A DNA stretch of 64,000 nt from Caballeronia ptereochthonis (GTDB lineage: Bacteria > Pseudomonadota > Gammaproteobacteria > Burkholderiales > Burkholderiaceae): NCBI RefSeq assembly GCF_001545075.1, contig NZ_FCOB02000026.1, forward strand, positions 59,278-123,277. The letters run 5' to 3'. A program made the translations under genes and the position numbers. The number at the start of each line of letters is the position of its first letter. The first letter of the stretch is position 1. Positions 42,596-49,725 of the stretch are shown here, piece by piece. The notes beneath the pieces were generated by a model. It saw only the letters and a list, made by a program, of their open reading frames with translations, was not told where the DNA came from and did no database searches.

Positions 42596-43408
42596 TCAGG
42601 GCTTGGTCGCCGAGGCGAGCACGCAAGGCATCGGCACGAGCAGCTCGCCGTGCTGCGAATAAGCCTTCACGCGCGTTCTTACTTCCTGCTCGATCAGCGC
42701 GAGCGCGCTTTTCGATTGGGCGCGCAGGAGCGCCGCCATGCGCACGCCGCCGTGCATCAGGCCGTCGAGCGGCGTTTCCGGCAGCGCGAGATGCCAGGTC
42801 TGCTCGACTTCCTCCACGCGCGCATCGGCGAAACCCGTTTCCGTGAGCGCGCGCAGGCATTCGTCGGGATCGCTGAAGCGAAAGAAGGGCGGCGAGGGCG
42901 GCAGACCGACATCGAGCTTGCCGTGAAGCTGGACGGCGTCGAGCACCATGCCGAAGCCGACCGCCCGCTCGGGCGGCGCCCAGACCGTGAACGCGATGCG
43001 CCCGTGCTTGCGCAGCACGCGCGCGGCTTCCTCCAGCGCGCGTTCGGGGTCAGGAAAATGCAGCATGCCGAAGCTGATCCCGACCGCGTCGAAACTCTCC
43101 GCTTCGAAAGGCAGATGGTCCGCGTCTGCAATCTGAAATTCGACGTCGGGATGAAGCTGGCGCGCATGGGCGATCATCGTCGCGGAAAAATCGACGGCCG
43201 ACGCGGTCGCGCCACGCTCGATGGCGGCCGCGGCAAGATAGCCGGGCCCGGCGGCGACATCGAGCATGCGCGTGCCGGGTCCGACTTGCAGCGCATCGAG
43301 CAGCGCCGAATGCGACTGGACAGTGAGCCTTCCGAAATAATCCTCGTACGACTGGACGGCGTGCTCCCAGCCGTTCTTCTCGAACGCCGCGAATTCGTCG
43401 AATTGCAT
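42596..43408 (-). CDS. class I SAM-dependent methyltransferase
   Basis: 270-residue methyltransferase. Motif I MLDVAAGPGYLA (about 48-59), the acidic SAM contact in TASAVDFSATMI, motif II FQIADADHLPFEAESFDAV and motif III HFPDPERALEEAARVLRKHGRIAFT match the UbiE/Methyltransf_11 type. The acceptor is unknown. GGAGG lies 5 bases before the ATG at 43408; the frame is open further upstream through the phasin-like gene in another phase. It converges on the kinase gene (7-bp gap) and lies 74 bp downstream of the phasin-like gene, possibly in the same transcript. Confidence 0.85.
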   Translation of the reverse strand: MQFDEFAAFEKNGWEHAVQSYEDYFGRLTVQSHSALLDALQVGPGTRMLDVAAGPGYLAAAAIERGATASAVDFSATMIAHARQLHPDVEFQIADADHLPFEAESFDAVGISFGMLHFPDPERALEEAARVLRKHGRIAFTVWAPPERAVGFGMVLDAVQLHGKLDVGLPPSPPFFRFSDPDECLRALTETGFADARVEEVEQTWHLALPETPLDGLMHGGVRMAALLRAQSKSALALIEQEVRTRVKAYSQHGELLVPMPCVLASATKP

Positions 43409-43482
43409 GGCCACCTCCGCTTGCCGCGCGAGCGCGCGGCTGGTCGAAACCGGAGGCCGGGCCTCGTCGATGACGGGCGAGG

Positions 43483-43905
43483 CTAGGTCTGAGGCTTCTC
43501 GATCGAAGCTTTCAGTTCCTTCAGGGCGTCCTCCATGCGCTTGCTGACGAGTGCATAGGCTTCGGCCTGAGTTTGCTGGGTCGTGCGCGCGATGTCCTGC
43601 ATGTCGGCGAGAGCGTTGTGCAGCGCGCGTTGCACGACTTCGTTGGCGTTGAACGGCGGCGGTGCCGACGCGTTCGCGAACTGCCTGGCGATGGTTTCCA
43701 GCTCGCTCAAGGTCCGTCGCAGGATTTCGAGCTGCTTGTCGCGCAGCGCTTCCATGCCGCCGAACGCGACGCGATTGGTCGCCGCCAGCGCCTCGACGTC
43801 CTTGCGCCGCGACTCCATGATGGCGGTGACGTCGAATCCGGGAAGCTGATACTGCTGAAACATGGCGGCAAACTGGCTGAACGGATCGCTGAAATTTTGA
43901 TTCAT
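43483..43905 (-). CDS. phasin-like polyhydroxyalkanoate granule protein
   Basis: 140-residue, almost wholly alpha-helical protein. It opens with NQNFSDPFSQFAAMFQQYQLPGFD and continues with VEALAATNRVAFGGMEALRDKQLEILRRTL, the helical pattern of phasins (phasin_2 type), which coat PHB granules. It has no signal peptide and is slightly shorter than the main PhaP. GGGAGG precedes the ATG at 43905. An FNR-type box lies 215 bp upstream, between it and a small membrane-protein gene. A PHB depolymerase is encoded 4.3 kb away. Confidence 0.8.
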   Translation of the reverse strand: MNQNFSDPFSQFAAMFQQYQLPGFDVTAIMESRRKDVEALAATNRVAFGGMEALRDKQLEILRRTLSELETIARQFANASAPPPFNANEVVQRALHNALADMQDIARTTQQTQAEAYALVSKRMEDALKELKASIEKPQT

Positions 43906-44231
43906 CGTGCCTCCCAGATTCGTTCGGTCGAGCGCGGGTCCGCGATCCGTGACGAAGGGACGGCACGGACGGCCCGGGCAGCATGCGCCGTGCACGCGCA
44001 ATCATGCCAACGCGCTGCCGGCACCTGATACTACCAATATAAACCGCGAAGATGGGGCAAGGGAAAACACCAGCGCGGACGGTCTCGTTGCGCCGTCACG
44101 CGGCAGCTTTATTCCGGGCTTGATGCACGTCAATGCGTGCCGCAAGGCCGCAACGACCATGAAATCATGGCGGTAATGCATTGCCATGACCGCGCGAGCG
44201 GCCAGGGCCGCCTGACGCTCGGGAGGGCATC
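43906..44231. other. 326-bp divergent region between the phasin-like and small membrane-protein genes
   Basis: Contains ribosome-binding sites at both ends (GGGAGG minus, GGAGGG plus), the FNR-type box at 44120-44133, and a less GC-rich stretch (44030-44060) with TATATT on the minus strand near 44035 that could be the phasin -10 box. No gene. Confidence 0.5.
44120..44133. promoter_or_regulatory. FNR/ANR-type box
   Basis: TTGAT-GCAC-GTCAA matches the FNR/ANR consensus TTGAT-N4-ATCAA at 9 of 10 positions and the common ANR form exactly. It is centred 105 bp before the ATG at 44232; activation from the usual -41.5 position would place the start near 44168. An FNR-like regulator is encoded at 46491. 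Confidence 0.6.
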
Positions 44232-44423
44232 ATGATCAAGGGTGAGGGGCGCATCGTCGCGGCGTTGGGCGCCGTGTTCGTCACGCTGGGCGGCATCGAT
44301 GCGGCGCTGCGCGGATTGCTCTTCGACGAGAGCGCCGTCATGTACTACGGCGTGCTCGCCATTCTCGTCGGGGCTGCGTCGTTCGTCGTGATGCTTACGC
44401 CGTTTCCGAGCGACGAGCCCTGA
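44232..44423 (+). CDS. small membrane protein (63 aa), hypothetical
   Basis: 63-residue protein with two predicted membrane helices (IVAALGAVFVTLGGIDAALRGLLF and VMYYGVLAILVGAASFVVML) separated by a short acidic turn; the C-terminus is FPSDEP. GGAGGGCATC precedes the ATG. An FNR-type box upstream suggests oxygen-responsive expression. I do not recognise the family; its size and topology suggest a small inner-membrane subunit or stress protein. Confidence 0.7.
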   Translation: MIKGEGRIVAALGAVFVTLGGIDAALRGLLFDESAVMYYGVLAILVGAASFVVMLTPFPSDEP

Positions 44424-44450
44424 CGATCCCGGTTGCTTCGGCGACGCGTC

Positions 44451-44825
44451 TCAGTTGTCCTCCTCTCCAGCAAAGACGCCGTGCTCGGCCTTGATCTGCT
44501 CCCGGTCGATGCACTGCACATGCCAGCGCCCGGTGCTCTGAAGCTTCGGGCCGTCCGCATACCACAGCACGCGTCCGGCGAGTCCTTCGCATGGGCCGCC
44601 GGGCGTATCGAAATCGAGGCGCTCCAGCACGCAGATCGGCTCCTCGATCCGCTGTCCGCAGATCATCGTTCCGTTCGATCCCGCGCGCAGTCCGCCCCAG
44701 TCAGGTACGTCAACCGCCTGGTGGCCCTCGCGCGACCAGCGGCGTGTTTCCTTGTCGAGCCACAGAATGGCGTAGGCTGCGGATTGGGCGCCTTCGAAAC
44801 CATCCAGCTTGACGGTGATACGCAT
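44451..44825 (-). CDS. conserved hypothetical protein (124 aa)
   Basis: 124-residue cytosolic protein with a GGAGGATGAC ribosome-binding site at the ATG. It begins MRITVKLDGFEGAQSAAYAILWLDKETRRW and later has DFDTPGGPCEGLAGRVLWYADGPKL; three Cys residues lie in ICGQR, ICVLE and PCEGL, with a fourth in HVQCID. No known domain is apparent. It converges on the small membrane-protein gene (27-bp gap) and lies in the block of low-oxygen/PHB-type genes. An in-frame ATG at 44837 would add MEDD but lacks ideal spacing. Confidence 0.65.
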   Translation of the reverse strand: MRITVKLDGFEGAQSAAYAILWLDKETRRWSREGHQAVDVPDWGGLRAGSNGTMICGQRIEEPICVLERLDFDTPGGPCEGLAGRVLWYADGPKLQSTGRWHVQCIDREQIKAEHGVFAGEEDN

Positions 44826-45467
44826 GTCATCCTCCATGAAACGATTCGATGGACGTGACGCTCGGCGCTTTCGCGCTGGCCATGAGCGTCGCCGAATGAA
44901 TGGCGGCGTCTTCGAAGAGACTTCTTTCGGCGTTCGCCGCGCGTATTGTCTGGGTGCTACGGCGCGGCCGGTGACGGCCGCTATGCTGGGTTCGAACGGC
45001 GCGCGGAGAATAAGTTTAATCGCGCCGCATGCAACAAGTTTCATCATCGCGCCGCTTTGGAAAGGAAGCCGCTATCGCGCGATTCGCCGCGCCGCAGCAA
45101 CGATGATGGTCGGGTGAACAAAGCAAGTCCGATGCCGAAGCGCGCTTGCTGCTCGCGTGTTCGCCTCGTGGCTCGCTGATTCAAGTTTAGTACGACAATC
45201 TGACGCTTCGGCGACACGCGTCAAGGGCATTTCGCCGCATGAACCGATGCCCGGGTGATGATCGCCGAGGAGCAATGCAGTGCGTCATCATCACGCGGCA
45301 CGAATGCGAGAACGCGTCGTCGTCGTGCATGGGTGCACCACGTCGGCCTGCGCACGCCCCACGACATCGCCACGCGCGCAATGCACGGCATGCTGTTGGC
45401 ATGCCGTGCATTGCATTGCAACATTGAATGTAAAACGCCGAATGCAATAAACCAGGGAGACACGCCC
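44826..45467. other. 642-bp intergenic region upstream of the alcohol dehydrogenase
   Basis: Long divergent region without a supported gene. Visible elements are TGACGC-N11-GCGTCA (45201-45223, perfect arms), a perfect 16-bp hairpin (45378-45414), and an adjacent AT-richer stretch with TGAATGTAAAACGCC (about 45425-45439) resembling the repeat near 31470. The alcohol-dehydrogenase ribosome-binding site CAGGGAGACACGCCC ends the region. Confidence 0.55.
45378..45414. promoter_or_regulatory. perfect 16-bp inverted repeat before the alcohol dehydrogenase gene
   Basis: GCAATGCACGGCATGC and GCATGCCGTGCATTGC are perfect complements around TGTTG. No T tract follows. It lies 53 bp before the start codon, so it may be an operator in DNA or a hairpin in the mRNA leader controlling stability or translation. 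Confidence 0.6.
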
Positions 45468-46457
45468 ATGCGTGCAATGGTCTTCGATGGCAGCGCGCCG
45501 CATCTTCAGGCGCTCGACTTACCCGACCCGTCGCCGCGCGCGGGCGAGGTGCTCATCGCCGTGCACGCATGCGGCGTGTGCCGAACGGATCTGCATGTCG
45601 TCGACGGCGAGCTCGCGCATCCGAAGCGGCCGGTGATTCCGGGACATGAAATCGTCGGGACGATCGCGGAAATCGGCGCGGGCGTGACGGGCTTCGCGCC
45701 CGGCGACCGCGTAGGCGTACCGTGGCTAGGCCATACATGCGGACATTGCCGCTACTGCGCGACGGGCCGCGAGAATCTCTGCGACACGCCCGGCTTCACC
45801 GGCTATACGATCGACGGCGGCTATGCGGAGCGCGTCGTCGCGGATGCGCGTTACTGTCTGCATCTGCCGCAACGCTATTCCGACGTGGAGGCGGCGCCGC
45901 TGCTTTGCGCGGGGCTCATCGGCTACCGCACGCTCGCGATGGCGGGCGATGCGAAGCGCATCGGCATCTACGGCTTCGGCGCGGCGGCGCACATCGTGGC
46001 GCAAGTCGCGCGGCATCAGGGACGCGCGATATATGCGTTCACCCGCCCGGGCGATGCCGACGCGCAGCGCCTCGCGCTCGCGCTGAAGGCGCAGTGGGCG
46101 GGCGGCAGCGACGAGGCGCCGCCCGACGAACTCGATGCGGCGCTCATCTTCGCGCCGGCCGGCGCGCTCGTGCCCGCCGCGCTCAAGGCAGTCGCGAAGG
46201 GCGGCGCCGTGGTCTGCGGCGGCATTCACATGAGCGACATCCCGTCGTTTCCCTACGATCTGCTCTGGGGCGAACGGCGCATCGTGTCGGTCGCGAACCT
46301 GACGCGCGAAGACGGGCGCGCGTTCATGCGCATCGCCGGGCAGTTCCATCTGGACATGCATACGACGTGCTATCCGCTCGCGGAGGCGAACCGCGCGCTC
46401 GCCGATCTGCGCGCGGGCAGGCTGACCGGCGCGGCGGTGCTCACCATGCGCGCCTGA
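45468..46457 (+). CDS. zinc-dependent alcohol dehydrogenase
   Basis: 329-residue medium-chain dehydrogenase. Catalytic zinc ligands lie in HACGVCRTDLH and in GHEIVG; the structural-zinc cluster is CGHCRYCATGRENLC; the Rossmann turn is IGIYGFGAAAHIVAQ (a GxGxxx form lacking the third Gly). It converts alcohols and aldehydes with NAD(P), usually ethanol-type turnover under oxygen limitation. CAGGGAGACACGCCC precedes the ATG; the frame extends upstream to 45255 through the hairpin, which argues against earlier starts. The Crp/Fnr-type regulator gene converges 33 bp away. Confidence 0.88.
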   Translation: MRAMVFDGSAPHLQALDLPDPSPRAGEVLIAVHACGVCRTDLHVVDGELAHPKRPVIPGHEIVGTIAEIGAGVTGFAPGDRVGVPWLGHTCGHCRYCATGRENLCDTPGFTGYTIDGGYAERVVADARYCLHLPQRYSDVEAAPLLCAGLIGYRTLAMAGDAKRIGIYGFGAAAHIVAQVARHQGRAIYAFTRPGDADAQRLALALKAQWAGGSDEAPPDELDAALIFAPAGALVPAALKAVAKGGAVVCGGIHMSDIPSFPYDLLWGERRIVSVANLTREDGRAFMRIAGQFHLDMHTTCYPLAEANRALADLRAGRLTGAAVLTMRA

Positions 46458-46490
46458 GCGGATGCATCTTCCCAGCGATCGGATCGTTCG

Positions 46491-47222
46491 TCAGCTGTGC
46501 TCGAGTATCGCGCGATCGACGATGCGCACCTGACGTCCATTGAGCCCGATCGCGCCTTGTCGCTGCAGCTTCGACAGCATGCGGCTCACGGTCTCCAGTT
46601 CGAGCCCGAGATAGCTGCCGATGTCGGCGCGCGTCATCGGCAGCAGCAATTCGGCCGCGTGTTCGCCGGGTGACGCCGCGCTCGCGTCGAGCCGTTCGGA
46701 GAAGTCGAGCAGGAAGGCGGCCACGCGCTCGCGCGCGGGCATGGTGCCGAGCATCAGCGCAAGACGTGAAGCGCGCACGATCTCGGCGCTCATGATCGCG
46801 AGCAGTTCGTGCTGCATGGCCGCATATTCGCGGCACAGCGGCTCCAGTATCCCGACCGGCATGATGCGCACGACGCCCGGTTCGAGCGCGACGGCATCGC
46901 TTTCATGCCGGCCCGTGCACACGCCGTCGAGGCCGAGGGTCTCGTTCGGCAGATGAAAGCCCGTGACCTGCGTGTGCGGGGCGCTGTCGTCATCGGCGCT
47001 GGGGTAAGTGGCGACGGTCTTGAAGCAGCCGCTTTGCACCGTGTAGAGACTGCGCAGCGGCTCGCCCGCGCAGTAGAGCGCATCGCCGCGCTCGACCGTA
47101 CGCGTGGGGAACGGGATGGCGTCGGCGTCCGTGAAGCGGACGTGCAGCGTGGGCATGGCGCCGCGCGCGCCGTCGTGCGCCGCGCGCCGGTTCACTGCAG
47201 CCGGGTCGAGCGAGGGTTCCAT
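46491..47222 (-). CDS. Crp/Fnr-family regulator with FNR-type DNA-reading helix
   Basis: 243-residue regulator: cyclic-nucleotide-binding-like domain at about 30-150 (FPTRTVERGDALYCAGEPLRSLYTVQSGCFKTV), dimer helix, and a C-terminal helix-turn-helix MTRADIGSYLGLELETVSRMLSKLQ. The ELETVSR recognition helix is FNR-like and predicts a TTGAT-N4-ATCAA target. The N-terminal four-Cys iron-sulfur motif of true FNR is missing; only scattered Cys remain (C51, C66, and two others), so direct oxygen sensing by a 4Fe-4S cluster is doubtful. AGGAGG is in place 8 bases before the ATG. Confidence 0.87.
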   Translation of the reverse strand: MEPSLDPAAVNRRAAHDGARGAMPTLHVRFTDADAIPFPTRTVERGDALYCAGEPLRSLYTVQSGCFKTVATYPSADDDSAPHTQVTGFHLPNETLGLDGVCTGRHESDAVALEPGVVRIMPVGILEPLCREYAAMQHELLAIMSAEIVRASRLALMLGTMPARERVAAFLLDFSERLDASAASPGEHAAELLLPMTRADIGSYLGLELETVSRMLSKLQRQGAIGLNGRQVRIVDRAILEHS

Positions 47223-47301
47223 GGCGGTTTCCTCCTACGTCTTCAGTATGGTGCACGGATGGCGGAAAGGAAAACCTGCCGGACGCGTTTGCCGCGCAGG
47301 T

Positions 47302-47955
47302 TCAGAACTCGATATCCAGTTCGTCGATCTCCTCGGCCTCCTGTTGCGCGTCGGCGATCCATTGCCGCATTTCCGGCATCGCAAGAATGCGCTCGCCATA
47401 CGCGACGATATCCGCATCGAGCTTCACGTCATAGGTCACGAAGCGCGTGACGACCGGCGCGAACATCGCATCGGCGCACGAGCGTTCGCCGAAGAGATAA
47501 GGACCGCCGTACTGTGCAAGGCATTCGTGCCAGATCGTCACGATGCGCTCGATGTCGGTCTGCGCGCGCGCCCAAACCTTGAAGCCGGGAAAGTGCGCCT
47601 TGAGGTTCATCGGCAAGGCGGAGCGCAGCGCGGCGAAGCCCGAGTGCATCTCCCCGCAGATCGCCCGGCAATGGGCGCGCTCGGCGCGCCCGCGCGGCAG
47701 CAGTCCGGCGTCGGGGCAGACTTCGTTCAGGTATTCGCCGATCGCGAGCGTGTCCCATACCTTGATGCCGTCGTGAACGAGACAAGGCACCAGGATCGAG
47801 GGCGACAACAGAAGCAGCTCGGCGCGCGCGCCGGGATCGTCGGCGGGCATGACGATCTCGTCGAACGGCAATCCGCTGAACTTCGCGAGCAGCCAGCCGC
47901 GCAGCGACCAGGACGAATAGTTCTTGCTGCTGATGGTGAGCGTGGCATTCGCCAT
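47302..47955 (-). CDS. glutathione S-transferase
   Basis: 217-residue GST. The thioredoxin-like N-terminal half has SSKNYSSWSLRGWLLAKFSG (Ser/Tyr region of the active site), SPSILVPCLVHDG (cis-Pro loop) and WDTLAIGEYLNE; the C-terminal helical half has YLFGERSCADAMFAPVVTR. It resembles the zeta/beta-type bacterial GSTs. The ATG at 47955 follows GAGGAGAATTCC; the longer frame is not supported. A sigma-54 promoter points at it from 48064-48079, back to back with the one for the PHB depolymerase gene. The physiological substrate is unknown. Confidence 0.88.
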   Translation of the reverse strand: MANATLTISSKNYSSWSLRGWLLAKFSGLPFDEIVMPADDPGARAELLLLSPSILVPCLVHDGIKVWDTLAIGEYLNEVCPDAGLLPRGRAERAHCRAICGEMHSGFAALRSALPMNLKAHFPGFKVWARAQTDIERIVTIWHECLAQYGGPYLFGERSCADAMFAPVVTRFVTYDVKLDADIVAYGERILAMPEMRQWIADAQQEAEEIDELDIEF

Positions 47956-48001
47956 GGAATTCTCCTCGCATGTCGGGCTCGAGAGCGGTGGAGCGCGGTC
48001 T

Positions 48002-48027
48002 GGTGCACTCCAGTGCGTATACGCACC
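48002..48027. promoter_or_regulatory. palindromic enhancer (UAS) candidate for sigma-54 activation
   Basis: Contains the perfect palindrome GTGCGTATACGCAC (48013-48026) and outer GGTGC/GCACC arms (48002-48006 and 48023-48027). It lies about 130 bp upstream of the predicted phaZ start site, the usual distance for an enhancer-binding-protein site. It resembles NtrC-type GCAC/GTGC dyads in part. Inference. Confidence 0.45.
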
Positions 48028-48063
48028 AAAGCGCGGCAAATCGCGCTCGCGAATGGCATCAGT

Positions 48064-48079
48064 GCAAAGGGTATGCCAA
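48064..48079 (-). promoter_or_regulatory. sigma-54 promoter facing the glutathione S-transferase gene
   Basis: On the minus strand TTGGCAT-ACCCT-TTGC, followed by A. GG and GC are 12 bp apart, as RpoN requires, and only the C at the end of TTGGCAC differs. Predicted start near 48053, 98 bp before the ATG. It forms a perfect 14-bp inverted repeat with the promoter at 48126-48141. Confidence 0.7.
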
Positions 48080-48125
48080 TCGACGGGGCGCGTGACGACA
48101 ACCGCGAAGCCGGCCGGATGATCGA

Positions 48126-48141
48126 TTGGCATACCTATTGC
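48126..48141 (+). promoter_or_regulatory. sigma-54 promoter facing the PHB depolymerase gene
   Basis: TTGGCAT-ACCTA-TTGC with GG-to-GC spacing of 12 bp, one mismatch to TTGGCAC-N5-TTGC. Predicted start near 48153, 39 bp before the phaZ ATG. The -24 half (TCGATTGGCATACC) is the exact inverted copy of that in the opposite promoter. Confidence 0.7.
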
Positions 48142-48191
48142 CTTCTTCTATGCTTTCTGTAGTGGCATGCGAAGTCCCGCGTGCAAGAGAG

Positions 48192-49589
48192 ATGAATCCA
48201 TTTGCCTACGCGGGCTATCAGGCCTGGTCCGATTCGATGCTGCCGATGCGCCATGCCGCCGCGCTCGTGGAGGGCGCGCTGCGGCTGTGGCAAGACGTAG
48301 CCATGACCCCGCAAGGCCGCGGTCTCGCGGCGCACTGCGAACAGATGGCGCTCGCGGGGCTCACGCATGGGCGGCCGCCCTTCGGCATCGAGGAAGTGGA
48401 CGTCGAAGGCAGGCCGACGCGCATCGTGGAGGAGGTCGCGGCGCAGACGCCGTTCTGCGATCTGCTGCATTTCCGCAAGGACGACCGTTCCGTCGCGCAG
48501 CCGCGCGTGCTCGTGATCGCGCCGATGTCCGGCCACTTCGCCACGCTCCTGCGCGGCACGGTGCGCACGATGCTCGCCGACCACGATGTCTTCATCACCG
48601 ACTGGCGCAATCCGCGCGACGTCTCGCTGATGCACGGACGTTTCGGCTTTGACGAGTGCGTGCAGCACATCATCGATTTCATCGGGGCGATCGGGCCGGG
48701 CGCGCATCTGCTCGCGGTCTGCCAGCCGACTGTCGCCGCGCTGTCGGCCGTCGCGCTGATGGCCGCGGACGGCCATCCCGCCGAGCCGGCGAGCATGACG
48801 CTCATGGCCGGGCCGATCGACACGCGCGTGAACCCCACGCGCGTCAACGAACTGGCGAAGAGCAAGCCGCTCGAATGGTTCGAGCGCAATCTGATCAGTA
48901 TGGTGCCGTTCGGCTTCGCGGGTGCATGCCGGCGCGTCTATCCGGGCTTCGTGCAATTGGGCGCGTTCATGTCGATGAATTTCGCGCGCCACGTCGAATC
49001 GTTCGCGGACATGCACTATCAGCGCGCGAAGGGCGATCCCGCTCAGGCGGACGCGATTCGCGTTTTCTACGAGGAATATTTCGCGACGATGGACCTGACC
49101 GCGGAGTTCTATCTGGAAACCGTCGATACGGTGTTCCAGCGTCATGCACTGCCGCGCGGGCAGCTCGAAGTGCGCGGACGCAAGGTCGATCCGTCGGCGA
49201 TCCGGCGCACGGCGCTCTTCACCGTCGAGGGCGAGCGCGACGATATCTGCGCGGTCGGCCAGACGCTCGCGGCGCAGGACTTGTGCGACCGGCTGCGGCC
49301 TTATCTGAAGGCGCATCACGTGCAGACGGGCGTCGGGCACTACGGCGTCTTCAACGGCAAGCGCTGGGAGCGCCAGATCTATCCGCGCATCCGTGCGCTG
49401 ATTCACGACAACGAGCCGAGCCCGGCCGGCGTCAACGCGCGCGCGCAACCGGTGGCGCCCCTGCAGGCGATCGCGCCGCTCGCGCGCGAATCGACCGCCG
49501 CGTCGAAGCAGGGCGAGGGCAAACGCACGATCGCCGGACCGGATCCGAGCGAGTCGAATCCGGACGACGCGCACGCGGCCGACGTGTGA
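48192..49589 (+). CDS. phaZ: intracellular polyhydroxybutyrate depolymerase
   Basis: 465-residue alpha/beta-hydrolase-fold enzyme that mobilises PHB granules inside the cell. The nucleophile elbow has Cys instead of Ser, C177 in LLAVCQPTVAALSAVALM, as in Ralstonia PhaZ1; PMSGHFATLLRGTVRTML and DVFITDWRNPRDV are family segments, and the catalytic His is expected in VGHYGVFNGKRW. The C-terminal 60 residues are low-complexity and may be dispensable. The ATG at 48192 has GCAAGAGAG before it. It is preceded by a sigma-54 promoter and a UAS-like palindrome, suggesting nitrogen or carbon-balance control. Confidence 0.9.
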   Translation: MNPFAYAGYQAWSDSMLPMRHAAALVEGALRLWQDVAMTPQGRGLAAHCEQMALAGLTHGRPPFGIEEVDVEGRPTRIVEEVAAQTPFCDLLHFRKDDRSVAQPRVLVIAPMSGHFATLLRGTVRTMLADHDVFITDWRNPRDVSLMHGRFGFDECVQHIIDFIGAIGPGAHLLAVCQPTVAALSAVALMAADGHPAEPASMTLMAGPIDTRVNPTRVNELAKSKPLEWFERNLISMVPFGFAGACRRVYPGFVQLGAFMSMNFARHVESFADMHYQRAKGDPAQADAIRVFYEEYFATMDLTAEFYLETVDTVFQRHALPRGQLEVRGRKVDPSAIRRTALFTVEGERDDICAVGQTLAAQDLCDRLRPYLKAHHVQTGVGHYGVFNGKRWERQIYPRIRALIHDNEPSPAGVNARAQPVAPLQAIAPLARESTAASKQGEGKRTIAGPDPSESNPDDAHAADV

Positions 49590-49725
49590 CGCCTGCCACA
49601 GCCCCGGCGGGCAATCGTTTGCCTGCTGCTCGCTTACCCGCAATCGCGCGGGATGCGCCGCATGGCGAACATAAGACGCTTACATCGTCGGTTAGTCTCC
49701 GTTGCAAAAAGAAACGGGGACAGCC

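Noticed and set aside
45396..45414. Sigma-54-like TTGGCAT...TTGC before the alcohol dehydrogenase
   Set aside because: The GG-to-GC distance is 15 bp rather than 12, so RpoN could not use it; the sequence is part of the 16-bp hairpin.
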